This document shows positions 1 to 6,234 of a DNA stretch of 15,243 nt, piece by piece. The stretch spans positions 1-15,243 of the forward strand of contig JAXJTE010000159.1 of NCBI GenBank assembly GCA_036309765.1. Reading direction: 5' to 3'. The stretch's first letter is position 1; each line of letters starts with the position of its first letter. The notes below the pieces were generated by a model. The model was given only the letters and a program-made list of their open reading frames with translations, did no database searches and was not told the DNA's origin. Both the position numbers and the translations under genes were made by a program. The DNA is from Caryophanon sp036309765. Lineage in GTDB: Bacteria > Bacillota > Bacilli > Bacillales_A > Planococcaceae.

Positions 1-135
1 AAACTAGCATAAATCCTGAGCCAAATCCTTTTTCTTACAAAACAACGAGTGACATTCCTTACAAGTTCGCCCTAAAATAGCGTGTATGTCATGAGAAAAT
101 CAAAATGAGTCTGGATTTAGTTAGTCATGAATAAT

Positions 136-540
136 TCAGGTCGGATTATCTTTTATTAATTTATATCCAAAATTATGGTCTTCAAATATACTATTTAAAG
201 CATTTAAGACTTCTTCATTTCTTGCTAATTCTTGCATAGCATCCATAAATCTATGGAATTTACCACCTTTAAAATCCATCATTTGTTCTTCAAAGTCTCT
301 AATAATATAATCATATCCCCAATTTTGTGTCTTTTCATTGTTAGTATAGAGGGAAATAGTGTCACAAGCATTTCTAACAGTTCCATCTAAGTTTAAATTA
401 AAATTTTTCCTTTTTTGCTCTACATATACTCTGGGAACTTTTTGAGCTATTTCTCTTAATAAAGGGATAGTAACCTCATTCATTAAATAATCTTCATTAG
501 AGTAGTTTATATACTCTGGGAACTCATTTTTAAAAGACAT
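136..540 (-). CDS. Small protein of unknown function downstream of tnsC (weak AbiJ N-terminal-domain resemblance)
   Basis: This 134-residue protein is not confidently recognised. It begins 22 bp after the tnsC stop. An upstream in-frame TTG at 558 would add six residues, but the ATG at 540 has a GGAG about 12 nt upstream and fits better. It is probably co-transcribed with tnsABC. The protein is charged, helical and soluble, without a signal peptide or membrane segment. The C-terminal pattern (a W-G-Y-D stretch, then N-S-I-F-E near residue 117 and G-Y-K-L-I near the end) recalls the closing part of AbiJ-type N-terminal domains found in phage-abortive proteins. That is a memory-based resemblance only. 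If it holds, the protein is domain-sized and might have lost a C-terminal effector. In Tn7 this slot is occupied by tnsD, but nothing here resembles a TniQ domain. Confidence 0.6.
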   Translation of the reverse strand: MSFKNEFPEYINYSNEDYLMNEVTIPLLREIAQKVPRVYVEQKRKNFNLNLDGTVRNACDTISLYTNNEKTQNWGYDYIIRDFEEQMMDFKGGKFHRFMDAMQELARNEEVLNALNSIFEDHNFGYKLIKDNPT

Positions 541-562
541 TAAAATTTCACACTCCAATTTA

Positions 563-2254
563 TTAACTATAAAACTCGCTCATCGTATTTTTTATATAAT
601 TACTTTCTTTCATTAGAACATATGGATGATTTTTCTGCTTTATAGCCTTGTCTCTCAAATCTAATAACGGTAATACTTTACTAGATTTTATTAACTTCTC
701 CGTTTTTTCTTTTTCCTTCTGGTTTAATTCAATCAGCAAAGGAATAATTTGTGCTTTAATAATATTCTCATCTGTATCAATCGGTGCTAATTCAATAACT
801 TTTTTTGTTTCTTCAAAAATTTCCTTTGAAGTTAGTGAATCAAATATACCTATAGCAGCAATCTCCAAACTTAGACCTTCGACTAATTCTTTTTTCTTAT
901 GGATTACTGTATTTTGTCGCTCCTTCATTGCAAGTTTAATCCGTCCCTCATAAGCTGTATTTTGCTTATGATTCTGCATCAATTCATCTAAATTAATCAT
1001 GATATCTTCATACTTATACATAGCTGCAAAGTCATTATTACGAATTGCATTAAGCATCGGTTGAATAAATTGCATGTCTTCTTTAGCTGTTTTAACAATC
1101 ACTTTAGAAGTTAATATTTCATCCGGATTATTTTCATCAAAAAGAGCACGCTCTTGCGACAGAATAAATAAGCAAACAGCAACAGAAGTAATTCCTAAGC
1201 ATTCTTCATAAAAGGTATCTTTAATCTCCTCGGTTAGCTCTGAACGTGTTTTAAGACATTGTAATTTCCATAGAGTCTCTAAAAAGAACTCCCATTCCTC
1301 GCTATCTTTATCCATTCGATCCCAAATGATTGATCCATCACTTGCTGCACGGCGAGCTTGACGGAAATTCCCTTTAAACAGTTGTTGTGCTTTGGATGTA
1401 CCAATTAAAACTGTAGGGATTCCTACTGTATTAGATAACGTTACAAAGAAATTCAACATTTCTTCTTGGTCATTTTTAGAATGTAATAAATGTTGAATTT
1501 CATCTATAACGAGCAATCCGATGCCATACATACTAGCTAATGAAGTCATATGTAATAACATCGTAGAAGTAACTCGATAACCCGAACCAAATTTTTCTGA
1601 ATAGCGAGTTCCTAACAAATTATCAATCGCTTCAAAAAAGCTTTTACATAGCGTCGAAAGACTTCCATCATAAGGGCAATCAATTTTTAACCAAACAATT
1701 TGTGTACGATTAAATGGCTCTCCCATATAGTTTTCATGCTTAATAACTTGCGGGTACATTAATAACAGACGTTCAATTGCAGTTGTTTTACCGATACCTG
1801 AAATACCAATGATCGAAAGGCTGTCGGCTGTTGAACGAATGTAATTCAAACGCTCATCAATATACTTATGGGCCTGTTCCTCATCTTCTCGAAGTTCATG
1901 TAACACTCGAATTCTTTCAAAAAATTTTTTATCTAATGGATTACGCGCTAAATATCCTCGTCGTAACAACGTAGATAGACGACGTTCCACTTCAAAATGA
2001 ATCGGTAATGGCTGAATAAAATTTTTGACACGCTTTAATACATGATACCGAATGTTAGCTTCTTTCTGCTTATCTTCCTTACTTATTCGAGGCGTTACCA
2101 TAAAGCGTTCTAACACATCATCTTCATTGAAAATAGGCGGTAGAGCTTCTAGAAAAGGGTTATTTTCGTACTCTGGAAGAAATTGTGGCTTATAGACTGC
2201 TTCCTCATAGTCGCCTTTTAAAACGACATTATTCGTCTTCTCCAAATTCCTCAT
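563..2254 (-). CDS. tnsC: Tn7-like transposition regulator TnsC (AAA+ ATPase)
   Basis: TnsC is the ATP-dependent regulator that links a target-site selector (TnsD/TniQ) to the TnsAB transposase and marks the target DNA. The 563-residue length is close to the 555 of Tn7 TnsC. A Walker A motif GISGIGKTT lies at residues 150-158, a Walker B motif LLVIDE at 247-252, a sensor-1-like VLIGTS at 282-287 and an arginine-rich FRQARR at 297-302. The long charged C-terminal region (about 420-540) has coiled-coil character. The ATG at 2254 overlaps the 3' end of tnsB by 26 bp, implying translational coupling; its Shine-Dalgarno (GAAAG-type) is weak. The gene looks intact. The selector partner is missing from the window, so target choice cannot be read directly. 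The attTn7 location argues for a glmS-specific TnsD. Confidence 0.93.
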   Translation of the reverse strand: MRNLEKTNNVVLKGDYEEAVYKPQFLPEYENNPFLEALPPIFNEDDVLERFMVTPRISKEDKQKEANIRYHVLKRVKNFIQPLPIHFEVERRLSTLLRRGYLARNPLDKKFFERIRVLHELREDEEQAHKYIDERLNYIRSTADSLSIIGISGIGKTTAIERLLLMYPQVIKHENYMGEPFNRTQIVWLKIDCPYDGSLSTLCKSFFEAIDNLLGTRYSEKFGSGYRVTSTMLLHMTSLASMYGIGLLVIDEIQHLLHSKNDQEEMLNFFVTLSNTVGIPTVLIGTSKAQQLFKGNFRQARRAASDGSIIWDRMDKDSEEWEFFLETLWKLQCLKTRSELTEEIKDTFYEECLGITSVAVCLFILSQERALFDENNPDEILTSKVIVKTAKEDMQFIQPMLNAIRNNDFAAMYKYEDIMINLDELMQNHKQNTAYEGRIKLAMKERQNTVIHKKKELVEGLSLEIAAIGIFDSLTSKEIFEETKKVIELAPIDTDENIIKAQIIPLLIELNQKEKEKTEKLIKSSKVLPLLDLRDKAIKQKNHPYVLMKESNYIKNTMSEFYS

Positions 2255-4394
2255 CTCGCTTTCTTTTCAATTTGCTCATTAGGCCTGAACTCGATTTAGT
2301 AGTTGGTTCTTCCTTTATTTTCGGAAATTCTAGAATTTGTGTAGGCTGTTGATTTACTTTTGTTTCTCTATCAACTAAATCAAATTTTTCCTCTTCTCTT
2401 TGTAATACCTTCTCAGCTTGTCTATTTACTTTTATATTACGAACCTGTTCCGCTTTTGAAGTTGGTTTAGGTTGCTTTTTCTTTTCTAATTTAGCCTTTT
2501 TAATGATTTCTTCTATTGCCACATCAGTGTTAATACTGTTATTTTTCTGTTCAACAAATTGCTCTGCTTTTAGCTCTTCAAGATACTCTTGATAAAATTC
2601 AATTTCATCTAACATATTCCCTTCATACTGTTTACTTGCATCTAATAAAAAAGCAATATCAAAGCTTCTCCCATCATTAGAGGGAATATAAATTTGATCC
2701 ATATCTCTAGGGTCATATGCAACTTCAATACTCGTACTTCTTAACTTCACATACCATTGCTCATTAATAGCCTTATCAGACCCATAAGAAAGACCTTTAA
2801 ATTTTATACCTGCTCTAGTTATGCGAGCCTTTCCACGAGGTAGTATATTTAAACGATATATATTTTTATCATTCGTAACTTGTAAGCGTCCTTTTTTATT
2901 TGCAATACCCCAAGTCCAAAGATTAAGTGGTGTAGCAACTAAGCCATCTTCAATCATCGTTTTTTCCAATGGATATTTATCAATAATTTTTTGATTATGC
3001 TGTAACATTAAATGGATTACAATTTTAGTGAATTCCTTTAAATTTAACGTCGCGTCTAATCTGTAATCTCGATCGCCACGCTCGCGATATTCCTTTTGAA
3101 TTGCTCCCGGTGCTTTACGTTTAATTTTGCCGTTAATGGTACCAAATTGACGTTCAATAATACCCTTTAAATCACCACGATAAGCTGAGGTATTTTCAAT
3201 TTTGATATTAAAGTTATTGATTAAACTCGTTACCGAATATCCTTCAAACTCGCCTCTATCAGCAATTAATATTTCGGGCAAGTGCTTTGCTGGCCATTGC
3301 TGCTCTTCTATTTCAATGCCATACTCGGCACAGTAAAAAACTTTATCTGTAATCATATTATCTAGAGCCATCATTGCTCCCGTCCAAGAAGGCCCTTCTA
3401 AACCGACATATACACCTGTAAATAATCTCGAATATACATCTATAATTCCGTAAATAACTGGACGTCCAATAATTAGAGAACGATTAAATGAACTTACTAA
3501 GTAAATATCTGCGATGGTAGCATCTACTTGGAATCGAGTACCCGGTCCATCTGTTTCTTGTGTGGAATTACTCAAAATTGGTCTATGCTCTAAATCAAAT
3601 TCCTTCTTGCTTTTACGCATCGAGATATCTAATTGCGGGTCTTCATATTTTTTAAACCAATAGTAGAACTGGTTATAGCTCGGAATTCGCGAAGCATCCC
3701 ACACACTATATTTCACTTCATCATCTTCAATATATTTATTAGAGTAGAAGTCACGTAGTAAATATTCATACGTTTCCGCTAAAGTAAGTTGTTCTTTTTT
3801 GCGATAGTACTGTTTTATTACATGTACAAACTGTTTTTTAACATCATCTGTAATATTAATACCTTGCTCTTTTTCATTACTTACTCCATATTTACGAGGC
3901 CTTCCTACTTTATTTGCGCTAGCTAAATTTCTTTCTTTACCTTTACCACCAGATTTGTTGTAATCGGGTAAAAGTGCATTTTTATTTAAACCTCTTTGCC
4001 AAAAGCGGGTGAAAAGCCTTTTAACCTTGAGCTTTTTTAAATTAAATTTCTCAGCAATTTGATCAAAGGCTAAATCACGCGTTTTCTTTTCTAATAGCTG
4101 CCACTTATAATCTTCCCATGTACTACTAATTACTTCCCAATCTTCATCACGTTTTTCAATTTGCTTTGGCGTTAGATTTTTATCATCGTGACTTGTGAAA
4201 AACGGGTCTGAAATTGCTAACAACACACCTGCATCAATTTCATCCTCTAATGTTTTCAAGCTGATTTTTTTCGGCATTGCAGTATCGCCATTTAACTCCA
4301 CATAATAAACGATGGAATCATCTAATTCGATAATTCGTATGCGATTTTCCTTTTCGTTATTTACATACTGGTACAACTGATTATAAAAAATCAT
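2229..4394 (-). CDS. tnsB: Tn7-like transposase TnsB (DDE/RNase H-fold integrase)
   Basis: TnsB binds the transposon ends, cuts the 3' strands and joins them to the target. The catalytic triad is visible as D291 (in FQVDAT), D379 (in ILIADRGEF) and E414 (in LKGIIERQF). The spacings of 88 and 35 residues equal those I know for Tn7 TnsB (D273, D361, E396). The N-terminal 270 residues carry helix-turn-helix-type DNA-binding segments, including an AT-hook-like GRPRKYG at 164-170. A mu-type beta-barrel region follows the core (about 490-570), and a lysine/glutamate-rich tail (about 600-721) is the likely TnsC-contacting part. The start ATG overlaps the tnsA stop as ATGA, with an AAAGGTGA ribosome-binding site in the end of tnsA. 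The length of 721 compares with 702 in Tn7. The gene appears intact. Confidence 0.95.
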   Translation of the reverse strand: MIFYNQLYQYVNNEKENRIRIIELDDSIVYYVELNGDTAMPKKISLKTLEDEIDAGVLLAISDPFFTSHDDKNLTPKQIEKRDEDWEVISSTWEDYKWQLLEKKTRDLAFDQIAEKFNLKKLKVKRLFTRFWQRGLNKNALLPDYNKSGGKGKERNLASANKVGRPRKYGVSNEKEQGINITDDVKKQFVHVIKQYYRKKEQLTLAETYEYLLRDFYSNKYIEDDEVKYSVWDASRIPSYNQFYYWFKKYEDPQLDISMRKSKKEFDLEHRPILSNSTQETDGPGTRFQVDATIADIYLVSSFNRSLIIGRPVIYGIIDVYSRLFTGVYVGLEGPSWTGAMMALDNMITDKVFYCAEYGIEIEEQQWPAKHLPEILIADRGEFEGYSVTSLINNFNIKIENTSAYRGDLKGIIERQFGTINGKIKRKAPGAIQKEYRERGDRDYRLDATLNLKEFTKIVIHLMLQHNQKIIDKYPLEKTMIEDGLVATPLNLWTWGIANKKGRLQVTNDKNIYRLNILPRGKARITRAGIKFKGLSYGSDKAINEQWYVKLRSTSIEVAYDPRDMDQIYIPSNDGRSFDIAFLLDASKQYEGNMLDEIEFYQEYLEELKAEQFVEQKNNSINTDVAIEEIIKKAKLEKKKQPKPTSKAEQVRNIKVNRQAEKVLQREEEKFDLVDRETKVNQQPTQILEFPKIKEEPTTKSSSGLMSKLKRKRDEEFGEDE

Positions 4395-5230
4395 ATTGCA
4401 TTCACCTTTTCTGAATAGTCCCTATGAACAAATTTGATTTCAATAACGTTGTTTACATCTAATTTGTTCATTAAATCTACTTCAATTACTTTTGTAATAA
4501 TTAGATGTTTAAATAGGGTAAGACCACTACCAGGCGACAAGTAAAATACATCATCTAATTGCGTACAAGCTTCTCTTACTGTTTTATCTATACTAAGTAA
4601 TTGTGAAATTAAATAAACACTAAATGTATCTATATCCGATTCACTATACTTATTGAAATCTTCAATACTACTTAAATCAGCATACGAGTGTACGAAAGAA
4701 ATGTTCAACGCCATTTCTTTCGGTACTTCTAGTTCTGTAACGATGCCCCAATCAATTCCTTTACGTTCCCAGTACTCTCGTTCAACCTCAAACTTTTCAA
4801 TGACACGTTTATCCATAAGGTCATCTTTATATTTAAGTGTTCGAGCTAAATTAACAGGTTGACCTTGTTCCAGCTTTGTAACTACGAAATCGGTAGTCAT
4901 TACAATTGGCTCTTTCGTTTGAGGATGTGTTGGATGTTTGATACCCAATTCTTCCGCAATAATTAGCGTTTCCTCAATTGGCAAGAGGGGAAACTGCTCA
5001 CGAATATCGACTACCAAATCCGAATATTCCAATAAATAAAAGTAGTTTCGTTCCAAATCCGATAAAAACTCATATTGCCTAGGAATTTTAATACCTTTTA
5101 ATCTAGTAGATCGTCCTAGCGATGATACATCTTGAATAACCAACCATGGCTTATAATCTACACCAATACCTTGTCCATGACCGTCTTTTACCTTTTTATC
5201 TATAGGTGTTGTTCGTTTGCGTTTTGGCAT
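4391..5230 (-). CDS. tnsA: Tn7-like transposase subunit TnsA (5'-strand endonuclease)
   Basis: TnsA cuts the 5' strands at the transposon ends, so that with TnsB the element moves by cut-and-paste. The protein has 279 residues (273 in Tn7). Candidate catalytic residues are E60 (in SDLERNYF), D114 (in MTTDFVV) and K133 or K135 (in ARTLKYK), matching the known E63, D114 and K132 of Tn7 TnsA. A KRVIEKFEVEREYW segment follows, and the C-terminal half is the winged-helix domain that contacts TnsC. The ATG at 5230 is chosen because a full AGGAGG lies 8 nt upstream; an upstream GTG at 5239 falls inside that ribosome-binding site. The site overlaps the TAG stop of the preceding nuclease gene, which suggests coupled translation. 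The stop overlaps the tnsB start. Confidence 0.94.
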   Translation of the reverse strand: MPKRKRTTPIDKKVKDGHGQGIGVDYKPWLVIQDVSSLGRSTRLKGIKIPRQYEFLSDLERNYFYLLEYSDLVVDIREQFPLLPIEETLIIAEELGIKHPTHPQTKEPIVMTTDFVVTKLEQGQPVNLARTLKYKDDLMDKRVIEKFEVEREYWERKGIDWGIVTELEVPKEMALNISFVHSYADLSSIEDFNKYSESDIDTFSVYLISQLLSIDKTVREACTQLDDVFYLSPGSGLTLFKHLIITKVIEVDLMNKLDVNNVIEIKFVHRDYSEKVNAI

Positions 5231-5242
5231 TGACTTCACCTC

Positions 5243-6019
5243 CTAGTAGGATAAATCTAATTTTTGATATTCTTCTACAATTTGAGTTCTCAATTTATAA
5301 ATAACTTCCTCATAATTATCAGGTTTTTCATTATTGTATCGATTGTTCCAATGAGAAATATATTCAGACAGATTCCCTAGCAAAACAATCAATCCACTTT
5401 GTTCAAAAAATTTATGATTATTTAGAGGTTGTACTGCATCAATTTCTTCTATTAAAGTTATTCCATTTTCTGCTTGACTAATTAAATTCATTACAGGAAA
5501 AAGTAACTCTCTCATTTTCGCTTTTTCATTATCTTTTGCATTATTTGAGAAAAAGTTTTTATCTAATCGCACTGTTTCAAAATATTCATCATATAAATCG
5601 TGTTTTTTCAATAAATCAATCAAGTCATCTTCATCATGTAATTTAATAGCAATTCCAAACTCTTCTTCGTTTCTTTTTTTCCATTTTCTCCACCATGAAG
5701 CTTCTTTGTTATCCATAATAATCGGTATACATAAAACCCACTCATTCAAATCGTCTTTATCTACCGATTTAAATGAACTGATTATTTGGTCCTTTTGAGA
5801 TTTCCCTACTTCATATCTAAAAAACTTACATTGAGCAACTATATATCTATCTCCATAATCTATATAAACATCAATACCTCCATCACCTTGATTAACTCTC
5901 ACTCGTTTAACTTCAGCACTCGGATGTTCATTTTTATAGATTTTATAACAAACCTCCTCAAATTTATCTCGAGCACCCTCTTTATATTTATCCCATAACC
6001 ATTCGAAACTTCTTTCCAT
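5243..6019 (-). CDS. PD-(D/E)XK restriction-endonuclease-like (Mrr-type) protein, first gene of the tns operon
   Basis: This 258-residue protein has an N-terminal Mrr-like nuclease domain. The visible core is an acidic helix FEEVCYKIY (residues 20-28), then GDGGIDVYI (45-53, D50) and VAQCKFF (61-67, K65), giving the E...D...QxK arrangement of the PD-(D/E)XK superfamily. A tryptophan- and lysine-rich stretch (SWWRKWKKR, about 110-118) follows, and the C-terminal half (about 150-258) is helical and unrecognised. The ATG at 6019 has GGAGG 7 nt upstream; an in-frame ATG 11 codons earlier has no such support. The gene lies between the right-end repeats and tnsA, and its stop overlaps the tnsA ribosome-binding site. 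It therefore appears to be part of the transposition operon. It may be a type IV-like defence nuclease or a transposition accessory; the sequence does not decide. TnsA is also PD-(D/E)XK but has its own gene here. Confidence 0.8.
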   Translation of the reverse strand: MERSFEWLWDKYKEGARDKFEEVCYKIYKNEHPSAEVKRVRVNQGDGGIDVYIDYGDRYIVAQCKFFRYEVGKSQKDQIISSFKSVDKDDLNEWVLCIPIIMDNKEASWWRKWKKRNEEEFGIAIKLHDEDDLIDLLKKHDLYDEYFETVRLDKNFFSNNAKDNEKAKMRELLFPVMNLISQAENGITLIEEIDAVQPLNNHKFFEQSGLIVLLGNLSEYISHWNNRYNNEKPDNYEEVIYKLRTQIVEEYQKLDLSY

Positions 6020-6044
6020 ACAACAACCTCCAAAAGTCAGAAAT

Positions 6045-6088
6045 AAAAACAACCTCTTATGGATATTTTACCCACAGAGGTTGTTTTT
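6045..6088. terminator. Bidirectional intrinsic terminator inside the transposon right end
   Basis: Arms 6045-6057 and 6076-6088 form a perfect 13-bp stem (AAAAACAACCTCT with its complement) around an 18-nt loop. On the minus strand the stem ends in a U-rich GUUGUUUUUAUUU, and on the plus strand in six U residues. Minus-strand transcription leaving glmS would stop here, before the nuclease gene. Because the insertion separates glmS from its original terminator, this hairpin probably ends the glmS transcript as well. Confidence 0.75.
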
Positions 6089-6094
6089 TATCAA
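6065..6094 (-). promoter_or_regulatory. Candidate promoter of the nuclease-tnsABC operon, overlapping a TnsB site and the terminator loop
   Basis: On the minus strand TTGATA (6089-6094) and TAAAAT (6065-6070) are separated by 18 bp; each has one mismatch to the SigA consensus. The -35 box lies in the innermost 20-bp TnsB-type repeat and the -10 box in the loop of the terminator hairpin. Transcripts starting about 7 nt later would lack most of one hairpin arm and so escape termination. TnsB binding should occlude the -35 box. The function is inferred from position and consensus only. Confidence 0.5.
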
Positions 6095-6167
6095 ACTTTA
6101 TTATTAGTTATCAATTTTTATTTAAAATTATCGAACTTTATTATAAATTATCAATCTTTATTAAAAA
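6088..6167 (-). repeat. Four contiguous 20-bp direct repeats: TnsB-binding array of the right end
   Basis: Copies lie at 6088-6107, 6108-6127, 6128-6147 and 6148-6167 with no gap. Read on the plus strand, each starts TTATC and continues AAACTTTATT, AATTTTTATT, GAACTTTATT or AATCTTTATT. Read inwards from the terminus the consensus core is AATAAAG followed by WTYGATAA. Four packed sites at the tnsA-side end match Tn7's right end, whose sites also contain AATAAAG. Six bases (TGTTGG) separate the outermost repeat from the terminus at 6173. Confidence 0.9.
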
Positions 6168-6173
6168 CCAACA

Positions 6174-6234
6174 TTTAAATAACAGTTATAAACTTCTATT
6201 ACTCCACCGTCACTGACTTCGCTAAGTTACGTGG
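6174..6234 (-). other. attTn7: target site, predicted 5-bp duplication and glmS 3' recognition region
   Basis: The element terminus (ACA on the plus strand) ends at 6173. The next five bases, TTTAA (6174-6178), are the predicted target duplication. Twenty bases separate it from the glmS TAA stop at 6199-6201. In Tn7, TnsD binds the conserved last codons of glmS and directs insertion about 25 bp downstream; the matching codons here encode SVTVE. The second duplication copy would lie beyond the missing left end, so the duplication is unconfirmed. Confidence 0.8.

Larger units (their letters stand above)
1..6173 (-). mobile_element. Tn7-like transposon, right (tnsA-proximal) part, inserted at attTn7 downstream of glmS; left end outside window
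   Basis: The element is recognised by adjacent tnsA, tnsB and tnsC genes, a terminus reading TGTTGG from position 6173 leftwards, and four 20-bp repeats just inside that terminus. The terminus lies about 25 bp beyond the glmS stop codon, where Tn7 and relatives insert. In Tn7 the glmS-proximal end is the right end, with four packed TnsB sites and tnsA as the nearest transposition gene; here a nuclease gene sits between the end and tnsA. The whole part is clearly more AT-rich than the glmS-sigW region, consistent with transfer. No TnsD/TniQ gene and no left-end repeats are found in bases 1-135, so the element should continue leftwards. Confidence 0.9.

Noticed and set aside
1..135. Left end of the transposon inside the window
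   Set aside because: No TTTAA-TGT terminus and no copy of the 20-bp TnsB-type repeat in either orientation is present there.
136..558. The gene after tnsC as a degenerate TnsD/TniQ
   Set aside because: It lacks the TniQ zinc-binding cysteines and N-terminal pattern and is far too short.
6088..6167. 20-bp repeats as a CRISPR array
   Set aside because: The repeats are contiguous with no spacers, lie at a transposon end and have no cas genes nearby; they fit TnsB-binding sites.
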